Numbered from the stretch's first letter, positions 1 to 9,909 are shown. The stretch: DNA of 64,000 bases from DASRAA01 sp963814165 (GCA_963814165.1 CAWFBW010000004.1:1-64000); one strand, 5' to 3'. The notes: generated by a model not told the origin, from the sequence alone. Made by a program: numbers and translations.

Positions 1-2714
1 AGTTTGAAATTTACCGGCTGAGCGCCGTTGAGGCGCACGGCTGCACCATCAAGCATCTGCCGTATTCGCTGCGCATTTTGCTGGAGAACCTGCTGCGGCG
101 GGAAGACGGCAAGACGGTGAAGGCCGAGGACGTGCGCGCCGTGACGGCGTGGAACAGCAAGAGCGTTCCGTCGCAGGAGATCGCTTTTATGCCGAGCCGG
201 GTTCTGCTGCAGGACTTCACCGGCGTGCCTGCGGTGGTGGACCTGGCGGCGATGCGCGATGCCATGAAGGCGCTGGGAGGCAATGCGGGGCTGATCAATC
301 CGCTGTGGCCGGCGGAGCTGGTGATTGACCACTCGGTGCAGGTGGACGAGTTCGGAACCCCGCAGGCATTTCAGCTCAATGCCGAACTGGAGTTCACGCG
401 CAACAAGGAGCGCTACGCGTTTTTGCGCTGGGGACAGACGGCGTTCAAGAATTTCGCGATCGTGCCGCCGGACACGGGCATCGTGCACCAGATCAATTTG
501 GAGTTCCTGGCGCGGGTGGTGTTTGTCGGGGCGAAGGGCGAGAGCGGGAATGCGATGGCGTATCCGGACACGCTGGTGGGCACGGACTCGCACACCACGA
601 TGATCAATGGCTTGGGCGTGCTGGGCTGGGGCGTGGGTGGCATCGAGGCCGAGGCCGCCATGCTGGGACAGCCGGTGTCGATGCTGATTCCGCAGGTGGT
701 GGGTGTGCGGCTGAAGAACAGCCTGAAGGAAGGGTCGACCGCGACCGACCTGGTGCTGACGGTGACCGAGATGCTGCGCAAGAAAGGCGTGGTCGGAAAG
801 TTCGTGGAGTTCTTCGGGCCGGGGCTTGCACAACCTGCCGCTGGCCGACCGGGCGACGATTGCGAACATGGCTCCGGAGTACGGGGCGACGTGCGGCATC
901 TTCCCGGTGGACGAGGAGACGCTGCGGTATCTGCGGCTGAGCGGACGCAAGGAAGAAGATGTCGCGGTGGTCGAGGCGTATTACAAGGAGCAGGGACTGT
1001 TCCATACGCCGGACTCGCCGGAAGCGGAGTACACGGACGTGCTGGAGCTCGACCTGGCGACGGTGGAGCCGAGCATTGCGGGGCCGAAGCGTCCGCAGGA
1101 CCGGGTGGTGCTGTCGGAGGCGGGAAGGGCGTTCAATGCGGCGCTGCCCACGCTGTTGAAGCCGGGGCAGCAGGTTCCTCCGAAGCACGGAGGCTCGCTG
1201 GGAGGGCGAGGGCGGACATCCGGCGGGGATGGATTCGCAGGAGCCTCCGGTAGAGCAGATCGAGGAGCACGTGCCGATGAACCGGTCGCTCGACCACGGC
1301 AGCGTGGTGATCGCCGCGATTACGAGCTGCACGAATACGTCGAATCCGTCGGTAATGGTGGCGGCGGGCTTGGTGGCGAAGAAAGCGGTCGAGAAGGGGA
1401 TGCAGGTTCCGTCGTGGGTGAAGACGTCACTGGCGCCGGGATCGATGGTGGTGACCGAATACCTGACGCGCTCGGGGCTGATGCCGTACCTGGAGAAGCT
1501 GAAGTTCCATACAGTGGGCTATGGATGCACGACGTGCATTGGGAACTCGGGGCCGCTGCCGCAGGAAGTGTCGACGGTGATCGGCGAGAAAGATCTGGTG
1601 GTGGCATCGGTGCTGAGCGGCAATCGGAACTTCGAGGGGCGCATCAACTCGGAAGTGCGAGCGAATTACCTGATGTCTCCGCCGCTGGTGGTGGCGTTTG
1701 CACTGGCGGGGCGGATCGATCTCGATCCATACAAAGAGCCGCTCGGATTCGGGAATGGCAAGCCAGTATTCCTGAAGGAAATCTGGCCGACGGCGAAAGA
1801 AGTGGACGAGGTGCTGAAGGAGTACATGACGAAAGACGTGTTCACGTCGGCTTATAAAGACGTGTTGAAGGGTGATGCGCGCTGGCAGGGACTGCAGGTT
1901 CCGGCGGGCGAGACGTTTACGTGGGACGAGAAGAGCACGTACGTGAAGCATCCGCCGTACTTCGAGAACATGCCGAAGACACCTGCCGCGGTGAAGGATA
2001 TTTCCGGTGCGCGGGTGCTGTGCTTCCTCGGCAACAGCGTGACGACGGACCATATCTCGCCGGCGGGATCGATCAAGGCGAGCAGCGCGGCGGGCAAGTA
2101 TCTGATCGAGCATGGCGTGCAGCCGGTGGACTTCAACTCGTACGGCTCGCGGCGCGGCAATCACGAAGTGATGATGCGCGGAACGTTTGCCAATGTGCGG
2201 CTTGCGCAACAAGCTGACGCCGGAGCGCGAGGGCGCGTACACGCGGCATCTGCCGGACGGCGAGGAGATGTCGATCTATGACGCTTCGGTCAAGTACCGG
2301 GCGGAGGGGACTCCGCTGATGGTGCTGGCGGGCAAGGAGTACGGATCGGGCTCGTCGCGCGACTGGGCGGCGAAGGGTCCGCGGCTGCTGGGCGTGCGGG
2401 TGGCGCTGGCGGAGAGCTTCGAACGCATCCATCGGTCAAACCTGGTGGGAATGGGCATCCTGCCGCTGCAGTTTCTACAAGAGGAGAGTGCAGAAACGAA
2501 CGGCCTGACCGGCGAAGAGGTGTACGACGTTGTGGGATTGGTGGATGTGCTGGAGAATTTCGCTCCGGGCAAGACGGTGAAAGTGCGAGCGAAGAAAGCC
2601 GACGGCACGGTCACGGAGTTCCACGCGACGGTGCGAATCGATACTCCGCAGGAAGTGCAGTACTACCAGCACGGCGGGATCTTGCAGTACGTGCTGCGGG
2701 GACTGTTGGCGTAA
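1..2714 (+). pseudogene. acnA: Aconitate hydratase AcnA, 5'-truncated by the window and broken by three frameshifts
   Basis: The TCA-cycle aconitase that interconverts citrate and isocitrate with a [4Fe-4S] cluster. The protein runs through three frames: frame 3 from base 3 to about 826, frame 1 to about 1190, frame 2 to about 2203, then frame 3 to the TAA at 2712-2714. Each change equals one extra base. Joined together, the pieces give a nearly full AcnA with the substrate-site run VGTDSHTTM, LADRATIANM, the cluster cysteines in SCTNTSNPS and GCTTCIGNSG, and the C-terminal swivel motifs GNSVTTDHISPAG and GSGSSRDWAAKG. At two junctions an extra T turns the expected GGCTGC into GGCTTGC (about 826 and 2203). 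The third lies near 1180-1200 and cannot be placed exactly. Because every functional motif is intact, sequencing error is at least as likely as decay. The start codon lies outside the window. Confidence 0.9.
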
Positions 2715-2777
2715 GTGGTTAGTGGATAGTGGATAGAAAATGGGCGGCGCGAGAAGAAAAATCAGCGCTGATGCAAG

Positions 2778-2803
2778 AGGGGCAGGATGAGAATCCTGCC
2801 CCT
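2778..2803. terminator. Bidirectional hairpin between convergent genes
   Basis: A 10-bp perfect GC-rich stem (GGGGCAGGAT with ATCCTGCCCC) closed by a GAGA tetraloop, with one further A-T pair at the base. It sits between the aconitase stop and the stop of the convergent VWA gene. Only a very short T run follows, so termination may be imperfect. Confidence 0.65.
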
Positions 2804-2818
2804 TGTCGTTGGCCGAAA

Positions 2819-4084
2819 CTACGGCTGCTTGCCGGAGTAGTAGCCTTCGCGGGCTTGGACGGTCAGGTCTTTCTGGGTAGTGGTGACGTTGATCTTGTGG
2901 AATTCGCCGTCGGCCTCGGCGTGGTCGGGAGTGAAACCCAAGCTGTACTGGTTGCGGAGTTCGTCTCCAATCGACTTGTAGATGTCGTCGATGGATTCGT
3001 GCTTCGAGACTTCGAAGAAGCGTCCGCCGGTCTGCTGGGCGAGTTGCACCATGACCTGTTTGCCATTGGCGACCGGATAGTTGCCGCCGCGGCCGCCACC
3101 GCCCGGGTTACCGCCGCCACCACCGCCGGGATAGCCGCCACCCTGACCGCCGCCCGGGTAACCGCCGCCGGGAAAGCGCTGCCCGCCTCCCGGATAGCCG
3201 CCACCAGGATAACCTCCGCCAGGATAGCCGCCACCTTGCTGACCGCCGCCATGGCCACCGGGATGGATTCCGGCCATGTTGTTATATGCGCCCTTGTCTG
3301 CAAATAAGATGGTGTATACGAGGGTGTTGGCGCGCTGGGCAGCTTCGATGGCGCGCATCATGCCAACCTTGCTGCCCTGGTCGACGCCGTCGGAGAGGAT
3401 GATGATGGCCTTACGACCTTGAATTTTAGCGGTGATTTCGTCGCAGGCCAGGAAGATGGCGTCATAGAGCTTAGTGCCGCCACCGCCGCGGCCGCCGCCC
3501 TGCCCGGGATAGGGTGAGCCGCTGGTCTGCATCTGCTGGGGAACAGGGGACTCAATTTTCTGCAGCGCGTTCTGGAGTCTGGGCCGCGAACTGGTCAAGT
3601 CTTGCAACAGCTCTACGTCGAAATCGAAGTGCATGACGAAAGCCTTGTCACGGGACTCGTTGAGCAGGTCGTTCAAAAAGGTGTAGCTGGCGGTACGTTC
3701 CTTGTCGAGCAGGCGGCGCTGGCTGTAGCTGGTGTCAACGAGAAGACCAAGAGTGAGCGGCGTGTCGGTGACGCGGGCAAAATAGCGGATGGTTTGCGGC
3801 TTACCATCTACTTCGAGCTGGAAATCGTCTTTGTTGAGGGTGGTGACAATCTGGCCCTGCTTGTCGCGCACGGTCGCCAAGATGTTGACTACGTTGACGT
3901 CTTTTTTGATAGTGGTAACGGACTGGTCGTCTTGCGGGGCAGGCGGCGGGGCAGGCTGATTTTGCTGGGCAAGCAGGGCCCCGGCGCCGAGCAGGAGGGC
4001 CAGAAGAGCAACGGTCCGGGCCAGGGCACGGACGAAATGGGAACCAGACGCGCGAACGCCGGTCACACGATTGGAGAAGGGCAT
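2819..4084 (-). CDS. Secreted VWA-domain protein (VWFA-related acidobacterial type)
   Basis: A 421-residue protein with an N-terminal signal peptide (hydrophobic at about 22-38, ending ALLAQQ). It has a von Willebrand factor A domain with a MIDAS-like DTSYS at 117-121, a later threonine in GTKLYDA and the aspartate in ILSDGVD. The VWA fold is interrupted by a glycine-rich insert at roughly 274-334, built from repeats of GGYPGGG. The C-terminal end (RNQYSLGFTPDHAEADGEF, then REGYY) is typical of the VWFA-related proteins that are abundant in Acidobacteria. Function is unknown; metal-dependent protein binding outside the cytoplasm is the family expectation. ATG at 4084 follows a GAGAAAG stretch. 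Confidence 0.85.
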   Translation of the reverse strand: MPFSNRVTGVRASGSHFVRALARTVALLALLLGAGALLAQQNQPAPPPAPQDDQSVTTIKKDVNVVNILATVRDKQGQIVTTLNKDDFQLEVDGKPQTIRYFARVTDTPLTLGLLVDTSYSQRRLLDKERTASYTFLNDLLNESRDKAFVMHFDFDVELLQDLTSSRPRLQNALQKIESPVPQQMQTSGSPYPGQGGGRGGGGTKLYDAIFLACDEITAKIQGRKAIIILSDGVDQGSKVGMMRAIEAAQRANTLVYTILFADKGAYNNMAGIHPGGHGGGQQGGGYPGGGYPGGGYPGGGQRFPGGGYPGGGQGGGYPGGGGGGNPGGGGRGGNYPVANGKQVMVQLAQQTGGRFFEVSKHESIDDIYKSIGDELRNQYSLGFTPDHAEADGEFHKINVTTTQKDLTVQAREGYYSGKQP

Positions 4085-4223
4085 GGGCTTTCTCGATGGA
4101 GTGAAATCTTCAATCGGCTAAGTCTTGAAGCATCATAAACCCCTGCGAAGGAATGAAGTTGCACCCGGGCCAGCGGGAACGCCGGGGGCCTCGCCGGCCG
4201 GGCTTGGATTAAACTGCGCGTAC

Positions 4224-4796
4224 ATGATCAACGGCAAGGAAATCTGCGGGTACCTTTGGATGGTGTTTTTCGTCGCGTGGATGCTGGCCGCGTTCCGCAC
4301 CAAGCGAGCCGCCCAACGCGCCGACTGGAGGCGGAGGCTGGCCTACGGGATTCCGGTGGTGGTGGGCTTCGCCTTGATGTTCGACGATCGCCGGAATCTT
4401 GGTTGGCTTGACGACCGCATCTTGCCGAAGACGCAGGAGTTGGCGGTGGCCGCGATCGCGCTGACGCTGACGGGAATGGGGTTTGCGGTATGGGCGCGGG
4501 TGCATCTGGGACGAAACTGGAGCAGCGCTCCGATGATCAAGGAGCAGCATCAACTCATCCGCAGCGGGCCGTATCGACTGGTGCGGCATCCTATCTATAC
4601 CGGATTGCTGATCGCCCTGGCGGGCACCTTCCTAGCCAACGGCAGAGTACGGGGCGCACTGAGCGTGGTGGTTGTCGGGCTGGCCTTCGATATCAAGCGC
4701 CGCATCGAAGAGGAGTTCATGGTGCAGACCTTTGGCGAGCAGTATGAAGACTACCGGCGGACGACCGGAGCGCTATTTCCGAGGATTCCCGGTTAA
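4224..4796 (+). CDS. Isoprenylcysteine carboxyl methyltransferase-like membrane protein
   Basis: A membrane protein of about 190 residues of the ICMT/PEMT-like methyltransferase family. It has several hydrophobic segments and the family signature near the C-terminus: SGPYRLVRHPIYTG, then a conserved acidic helix EEEFMVQTFG leading to YEDYRRTT. Family members methylate small or lipid substrates with S-adenosylmethionine at the membrane; the substrate here cannot be read. The frame is open from 4125, but the first 33 codons are proline/alanine-rich and unlike the family, so ATG 4224 is chosen. The 3' end overlaps the convergent ATPase gene by 4 bp. Confidence 0.75.
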   Translation: MINGKEICGYLWMVFFVAWMLAAFRTKRAAQRADWRRRLAYGIPVVVGFALMFDDRRNLGWLDDRILPKTQELAVAAIALTLTGMGFAVWARVHLGRNWSSAPMIKEQHQLIRSGPYRLVRHPIYTGLLIALAGTFLANGRVRGALSVVVVGLAFDIKRRIEEEFMVQTFGEQYEDYRRTTGALFPRIPG

Positions 4797-5329
4797 TGAA
4801 TCGCCGATTTGATCACGCTGACCCGTTCCAGCAGACCTCCTGGCTCGACTGAAACCAGTTCGAAGGCGAAGTTCCGGTAAGTCGTCTCATGAATTCTCTC
4901 GAAACGAAGCGTGTCCTCGAGACTGATTCGCCGCGCTTGCGTGGGCGTGACGAACCCCAGATTGCGAATGAAGAAGACCCGGGTTTGGTAGATCGCTTCT
5001 GTTTGGATGCGCTCCAGTTCGCTCGCGAGAAAGGGAGAAAAAGGGTAGCCGAGGTAGACAGCCAACGCCGCAGTACAGACAACGCAACGGTCGTGAAACT
5101 GAACCTCTTCCGGGTGATAAGACGCGCGAATCTGACGGTCCTTTTGCAGATGAGCGATTGCATCCAGAAATGAGGGGTGCGCCCAGGGTTCAAGCGTTCC
5201 CTGGGCCTGCGCGGCTGCGATGACGTCAGTAGCCGCTTCTTCGACTACGCTGAATCCGTCGAGTTCCAACTGACGAATGATCGCGGTCTTTCCTGCACCG
5301 GGTGCGCCAGTGATGATGAACCTTCTCAT
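4793..5329 (-). CDS. AAA-family ATPase (AAA_28/NadR-like P-loop protein)
   Basis: A 178-residue P-loop protein with a Walker A GAPGAGKT at residues 8-15. It starts right at the N-terminus, as in the AAA_28 family of small NTPases or kinases. The rest (EEAATDVI, QFHDRCVVC, RFERIHETTYRNFAFELV) fits that family, whose substrates are mostly unknown. It begins 3 bp after the stop of the multicopper oxidase gene, so it is probably co-transcribed with it. The 3' end overlaps the convergent methyltransferase by 4 bp. Confidence 0.75.
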   Translation of the reverse strand: MRRFIITGAPGAGKTAIIRQLELDGFSVVEEAATDVIAAAQAQGTLEPWAHPSFLDAIAHLQKDRQIRASYHPEEVQFHDRCVVCTAALAVYLGYPFSPFLASELERIQTEAIYQTRVFFIRNLGFVTPTQARRISLEDTLRFERIHETTYRNFAFELVSVEPGGLLERVSVIKSAIH

Positions 5330-5332
5330 GCG

Positions 5333-6511
5333 CTACTTTACTTCATAACGCGCGACCATTCCGGCGAGCATGTGGTCGCTGATGTGGCAATGATAGAGCC
5401 AGATGCCGGGCGCATCGGGCACCATGTCGGCCGTCACCATTTGCGCAGAGGTGACCACGAGCACGTCGGTGCGTTGGCCGGCAACCAGGACGGTATTGCC
5501 GTGCCAATGTGGCGTATGGGCATTGAAGAAGTCGCCCAGCGTCGCCACGTACCAGCGCACATGCTCACCCTTCTGCATCGTCGGCACCGGCATGTTCCCG
5601 AAGATGTATCCGTTGATGGACCATTTGATATTGGTTTCGACGAAGCCCGTACCCGCAATCGTCCCGGCCATTCCACTGGGAGTGAACCCATCGCTTTCCT
5701 TCTTGTCGACGCCCTTGGGATCGGTGGTGTGGTCGCGGATGTTGTCGTCGAGATACCAGCTTTCGTTTTCGTTGATGGCGATAAACATGGTGACGAACTC
5801 GCGGTCCACATCCTTCGGACGGCCATCAGGACGCGCCATGCCTCGCCGGGTAACAACGATGACCCCAAACAGGCCCGAGGCGACATCCCGCAATTCTTCG
5901 GCATGCGAATGGTAGAGCCAGAAAACGGAACTTGGATCATTCGGACCGGGGCCGGCCCGCTCAGGGATTTGCCAGACATAGGTATGGGTGGCGCCGGGCG
6001 GAACCGCGCCGTCCGATTTGTCGGCGCCGCTGGTGCCGTCGTTGTAGTCCGCACCTTCGGAGGCCTTCTGATACAAGACGCCATGTGGATGCATGCTGTA
6101 AGGATGGGACGCATGGTTCTTGAAGACCACCTTGATCGTGTCGCCCACTGCCCCTCGCAGAATCGGCCCGAGAATGCCTAAGTATTGCTCCTGAGGAGTG
6201 CGTTGCTTGAGCGTGGAGAAAGTTGCGTCGGTGTATTCACGATAAATCGCCTTCTTGTACACGTGGCCAATGCGATGAGGCCCGGATTCGGTAAAGGCCT
6301 TTCCCACCTCATCAAACTCCATGCCCATCGCTTCATCACGGCCAGACGGCGTGTAATCCCATTGCACTTCGTCGGCGGCAACGTAGTACGTACGTGTCGT
6401 GCCCGCAGGCGGGCTTGACGCCGCGTGGAGGAAAACAGGGTGGGCGCAGAGAGCGATGGCGGCGATCGATGTGACGACATGAATGGCGCGTGAGGTTGTG
6501 GGTTGGCGCAT
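5333..6511 (-). CDS. Multicopper oxidase, exported
   Basis: A two-cupredoxin-type multicopper oxidase of 392 residues with a signal peptide. All four copper-ligand motifs are visible: HPHG (about 141-144), HSH (about 201-203), HTPHWHG (about 332-338) and HCHISDHMLAGM (about 374-385), the last holding the type-1 copper His, Cys, His and Met. Such enzymes oxidise metals or organic substrates and reduce O2 to water outside the cytoplasm. ATG 6511 gives a clean signal peptide; an upstream TTG at 6538 in the same frame is less convincing. Probably co-transcribed with the upstream pentapeptide protein and the downstream ATPase. Confidence 0.9.
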   Translation of the reverse strand: MRQPTTSRAIHVVTSIAAIALCAHPVFLHAASSPPAGTTRTYYVAADEVQWDYTPSGRDEAMGMEFDEVGKAFTESGPHRIGHVYKKAIYREYTDATFSTLKQRTPQEQYLGILGPILRGAVGDTIKVVFKNHASHPYSMHPHGVLYQKASEGADYNDGTSGADKSDGAVPPGATHTYVWQIPERAGPGPNDPSSVFWLYHSHAEELRDVASGLFGVIVVTRRGMARPDGRPKDVDREFVTMFIAINENESWYLDDNIRDHTTDPKGVDKKESDGFTPSGMAGTIAGTGFVETNIKWSINGYIFGNMPVPTMQKGEHVRWYVATLGDFFNAHTPHWHGNTVLVAGQRTDVLVVTSAQMVTADMVPDAPGIWLYHCHISDHMLAGMVARYEVK

Positions 6512-6541
6512 CGTGTGAGTATACCCGCAAGCGCCCAATCG

Positions 6542-7312
6542 TCAGGGACTGGTGTTGGTCGCGGGACAGTTCGGGTTCGACGCGAGCTGGACCGCGCCGT
6601 TCTTGAGCGCCCAGGGGAGAAAGCCTTCGGGCAGGTTCTTTGCGCCGGCGAGGTTCGCCGTGCGGATGCTCTTGATCTGCTGCCACTGGATACCGCTGAG
6701 GTCGGCGTTGCCAAGGTCGGCTCCGTCGAGAGTGGCGTCGGCGAGATCAGACGACCCGAAACCGGCGCCGCAGAAATCGGCATTCGCGAGGTCGGCGGAG
6801 GTGAAGTTGACCCGGGACAGATTGCTCTGGCGAAAGTTCGCGCCGTTGAGCGAAGCATAGGAGAGGTCGGCACCATCAAATTTGCTGTTGCGAACATCGG
6901 CGTCGGTAAGGTTGGCGCGCAGCAGGCGGGCTTTGGGGAGTTGCACACCCTGGAGGAAAGCGTAGGAAACATCTACCCCGACGAGGGGAACATGGTCAGC
7001 GTTGAGTTCGGCCAGGGCCTCGATGCGGCCACCGCTGCCGCTCATGTGCTGCGCAGTGTTGATAACCTGCCAGGCCTGGTAGTGCTTCTGCTTGAGACGG
7101 TCGCCGGATTCGCTGAAATAGAAAATAACCGCAATCAGGACCGAAAAGCTGCCCAGATATTCGAGGATATGCAAGAACGACCAGCGGCTGAGGGCGTAGG
7201 CGACCCAGGCGAGGGGCCACTCGACGGCGAACAAGGGCCGCAGCCATTTCGGCTTGCCGGCGGCGTAGGATTCCCAGGACCCGGGTGGTTCGTGTTTGAT
7301 GTGCAACAGCAT
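6542..7312 (-). CDS. Pentapeptide-repeat membrane protein
   Basis: A 256-residue protein. One clear hydrophobic segment (about 49-66, ending AVIFYF) is followed by a long run of A(D/N)LXX pentapeptide repeats from about residue 108 to 225 (for example ANLTD, ADLSY, ANFRQ, ADLAN, ADLGN). These would fold as a right-handed quadrilateral beta-helix. The pattern matches acidobacterial membrane-anchored pentapeptide proteins; the role is unknown. It is first in a minus-strand run with the multicopper oxidase and the ATPase. Confidence 0.85.
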   Translation of the reverse strand: MLLHIKHEPPGSWESYAAGKPKWLRPLFAVEWPLAWVAYALSRWSFLHILEYLGSFSVLIAVIFYFSESGDRLKQKHYQAWQVINTAQHMSGSGGRIEALAELNADHVPLVGVDVSYAFLQGVQLPKARLLRANLTDADVRNSKFDGADLSYASLNGANFRQSNLSRVNFTSADLANADFCGAGFGSSDLADATLDGADLGNADLSGIQWQQIKSIRTANLAGAKNLPEGFLPWALKNGAVQLASNPNCPATNTSP

Positions 7313-7487
7313 ATCGTTGAGCGTCCGTTAGAGATATTGGTTGTCGTCGAAGCCGATTACCAGAACCGACCCAATGGTAGGTGAGAGTCGCGAACTCTGT
7401 GGAAGTTTCAATCCCGTAAAATCGTTTGGCCCCGACTTGCGGGATGCGGCCGACCTCTCTAGAATCGCCTTTTGCCCGGAGGAGTGT

Positions 7488-7973
7488 ATGGCCGCCCTGA
7501 ATGTTGGAGAGGAAGCCCCTGATTTCGAATTGCCGGCGGTTGTCGGCAACATCAAGCAGCGCGTAAAGCTGAGCGACTATCGCGGCAAGAAGAACGTGGT
7601 GCTGGTGTTTTATCCTGCGGACTGGACGCCGGTGTGTTCAGCCGAATTGCCGGCGTTCAATGCCGAACTGGAGAAGTTTGAAGGATATGGCGCCGAGGTG
7701 GTCGGCATCAGCGTGGATTCGATTCCGAGCCACATAGCGTGGCAGAAGAAGGAGATCGGCATCCTGAGTCTGCCGCTCGCGAGCGATTTTTACCCGCATG
7801 GGGAGACGGCGGACAAATACGGCATTTTGCGAACCGGCGAACCAGTGCCCGGAATCAGCGAGCGGGCGGTGTTCGTCGTCGATAAGAAGGGGAAGATTGC
7901 CTATGCGAAGGTCCACCCCATCGACCGGGCGCCGGAGACGGAGGAAGTTTTCGAGGTGCTGCGGAAACTCTAA
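7488..7973 (+). CDS. Peroxiredoxin (AhpC/TSA family)
   Basis: A 161-residue thiol peroxidase that reduces peroxides through a cysteine. The active-site segment is FYPADWTPVCSAEL, with the peroxidatic Cys in the VCSAE context, followed by the thioredoxin-fold motif VVGISVDS. The terminal part (GISERAVFVVDKKGKI) is typical of the family. ATG 7488 is chosen because a strong GGAGGAG ribosome site lies at 7478-7484, although the frame is open further upstream. The resolving cysteine is not obvious, so it may use an external thiol. Confidence 0.9.
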   Translation: MAALNVGEEAPDFELPAVVGNIKQRVKLSDYRGKKNVVLVFYPADWTPVCSAELPAFNAELEKFEGYGAEVVGISVDSIPSHIAWQKKEIGILSLPLASDFYPHGETADKYGILRTGEPVPGISERAVFVVDKKGKIAYAKVHPIDRAPETEEVFEVLRKL

Positions 7974-7999
7974 GAAGCAGATGTTAGTTTCAAGAGGAT

Positions 8000-8041
8000 G
8001 GCCCACACCTGCCAACGCCGTATGTCAGGCAAGTGTGGGCC
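8000..8041. repeat. Intergenic inverted repeat between convergent genes
   Basis: A hairpin with GCCCACAC (8001-8008) pairing GTGTGGGC (8033-8040), extended inward by TGCC/GGCA with one mismatch, and outward by one G-C pair. It lies between convergent peroxiredoxin and SDR genes. There is no T run, so it may act as a rho-dependent or mRNA-end structure, or be a REP-like palindrome. Confidence 0.5.
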
Positions 8042-8070
8042 TGCTCATGTGCCGGGATTTGGGTAGTTCA

Positions 8071-8928
8071 CTAGGATCGTTCTGAAACAAAGCCCTCCGA
8101 AGTGCGACGAAAGTATTCTTCGTCGTCGGCGGCGTGTAGAGCGACCCACTCTTCATCGGTCATGCCACGGCGCCACTCGATGAGCGGCACGGCGTCGGGG
8201 CCGACAAGATGGCGCAGTTGCCAGGAACCGTTCTCGGCGATCTCCACGAGCTTTTGCGCCACCACCGCGGGCGAAACAGGAGTCTGCAGCGAGTTTGTAA
8301 ACACCGTGGCCATACGGTCGCGCTGAGTGTACGCCGAACTGTTGGTGGGCTCCGAGATGCGGCGCGCCATGGAGGTGTCGATGATGCCGGGCTCGACGAT
8401 GGCGACGCGAACGCCGAATGTCTTCATCTCCGCTGCCAGCCCTTCACTGAGGGCTTCCAGCGCCCATTTGGAAGCGGCGTAAGGGCTGAAGGGCGGGCTG
8501 GCGATGCGACCGGCGACGGAAGTGACATTGATAATGCATCCGGCACGGCGCTGGCGCATGCCGGCCACCACCGCCTTGATGCAGCGCAGAGCACCGAAGT
8601 AGTTGGTTTCCATGGAAGCACGGAAGTCGGCCAGCGGCAGCTCTTCAATGGATCCCACTCGGTCGATACCGGCGTTGTTCACAAGCACGTTGACAGGACC
8701 GTGTTGCTGATGAATCTCTTCGATCGCAGCCGACACGGATTCATCGGAATCGACATCCATGGTGGAGACGGTGATGGGCAGCTTCTCGCGCGCGGCCACT
8801 TCAGACAATTCGGGCGACTTGGCCTGGTTGCGCATGGTCGCATGGACCGAGTGGCCAGCCCGGGCGAAGGCCAGGGCAGCTTCGAAACCTATGCCCTTGC
8901 TGGTTCCGGTGATAAGGACAGATGCCAT
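8071..8928 (-). CDS. SDR-family NAD(P)-dependent oxidoreductase
   Basis: A 285-residue short-chain dehydrogenase/reductase. It has the cofactor motif TGTSKGIG near the N-terminus, NNAG, the catalytic serine region NVTSVAG and the catalytic YAASK. Substrate unknown; small alcohols or carbonyls are typical. ATG 8928 is preceded by AAGGAG on the minus strand. It follows a tetR gene in the same direction but is separated from it by a terminator-like hairpin. Confidence 0.88.
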   Translation of the reverse strand: MASVLITGTSKGIGFEAALAFARAGHSVHATMRNQAKSPELSEVAAREKLPITVSTMDVDSDESVSAAIEEIHQQHGPVNVLVNNAGIDRVGSIEELPLADFRASMETNYFGALRCIKAVVAGMRQRRAGCIINVTSVAGRIASPPFSPYAASKWALEALSEGLAAEMKTFGVRVAIVEPGIIDTSMARRISEPTNSSAYTQRDRMATVFTNSLQTPVSPAVVAQKLVEIAENGSWQLRHLVGPDAVPLIEWRRGMTDEEWVALHAADDEEYFRRTSEGFVSERS

Positions 8929-9023
8929 TCTCGACTCCTTGAGCTGGTTACGGTTGGTCCCGCAGGGTAGTAGCAGCGGAATTATATCTGGCAACGGTGG
9001 AGCTGAATTCGTAAAAGACAACA

Positions 9024-9040
9024 CCCCGCGTGAGGCGGGG
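9024..9040 (-). terminator. Rho-independent terminator after tetR
   Basis: Stem CCCCGC/GCGGGG with a 5-nt loop. Read on the minus strand it is followed by TGTTGTCTTTT. It lies 25 bp beyond the tetR stop and about 95 bp before the SDR start. Confidence 0.6.
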
Positions 9041-9065
9041 CGGTGAGGGTCGCAGCGGTTGTTAT

Positions 9066-9698
9066 CTAACTGGCTTTGGCGCGCTGCGTGGGATGCTTCT
9101 GGAATACCACCAGCAACAACTCAAGCACTTTGCGGATGTCTTCGAAGCCGTAGGTGGACGACATTCCGGCGCGGCTGGCGACGATTTCATCGCGCCACAG
9201 GCCATCAGCGAAACCCATAACCGCGGCGCGAACCGCATCGAGATTCAGCTCGGGCCGGACCATGCCTTCGGTCTGCATCTCGGCTAGCGTCTGGTCGAAG
9301 AGTTCGCGGAAACGGCGGTGTCCGCGACTGATGATGACTTCATTGCTGTCTCTGCGCACGCGGCGGGCCTCGAGTGCCGCGAGGACCTTGAACTGGTCGT
9401 CGTTTTCAAACTCGATGGTGGCAGCTGTCAGCATATAGACCAAGCGGTCGGCGGGCGAAGCCGCGGCATTCGACGTCCTGATGCGCTCCATCACCGAGTT
9501 CCAGCCGAGGTCCAGAATGGTGACTAGCAAGCCCTGCTTGCTGCCGAAGTGCTTCATCAACTGCGACTCGCTGGTACCCGCGTCGCGGGCGATGGCCACC
9601 GTGCTGGTGTTTTCGTAACCGTTTTGGGCAAAGAGCAGCTTGGCTGCCCTCAAGATGCGATCATGCGAAGAGAGCTCGGCGGTTGTATTCATCTTCAT
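9066..9698 (-). CDS. TetR/AcrR-family transcriptional regulator
   Basis: A 210-residue regulator. The N-terminal helix-turn-helix is typical of TetR (HDRILRAAKLLFAQNGYENT, then VAIARDAGTSESQLMKHFGSK). The C-terminal part is a helical ligand-binding domain that cannot be assigned a ligand. ATG 9698 follows GAGGGA on the minus strand; the open frame reaches 9800 but the extra residues do not look like family sequence. It lies upstream of the SDR gene in the same direction, so that gene is a possible target. Confidence 0.85.
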   Translation of the reverse strand: MKMNTTAELSSHDRILRAAKLLFAQNGYENTSTVAIARDAGTSESQLMKHFGSKQGLLVTILDLGWNSVMERIRTSNAAASPADRLVYMLTAATIEFENDDQFKVLAALEARRVRRDSNEVIISRGHRRFRELFDQTLAEMQTEGMVRPELNLDAVRAAVMGFADGLWRDEIVASRAGMSSTYGFEDIRKVLELLLVVFQKHPTQRAKAS

Positions 9699-9909
9699 CG
9701 TTCCCTCTACTATATGACGGCTCGGCGCCAAAAGCGATAGTAACACCGCTTTGCCGCGTCCGGTAAATCTGGCACCATCGGTCTGGCAAGACGGTAGCAA
9801 AGCGAAAAGTCGCTGTTAGACAACGGTTTAAGGTGTGGCTCGACGGCGGTTTTTCATATCAGGGCTGCCTGCTTACGAGCAGGCGGATTCCGGTGAAGCC
9901 AAGCCGAGC

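Noticed and set aside
5177..6181. A 334-codon frame antisense to the multicopper oxidase
   Set aside because: Overlaps the copper-ligand-bearing gene and the ATPase gene; no recognisable sequence.
9867..9884. GCCTGCT-TACG-AGCAGGC hairpin after the DsbA-like gene
   Set aside because: It may be a terminator but no T run follows on either strand; too weak to list as a feature.
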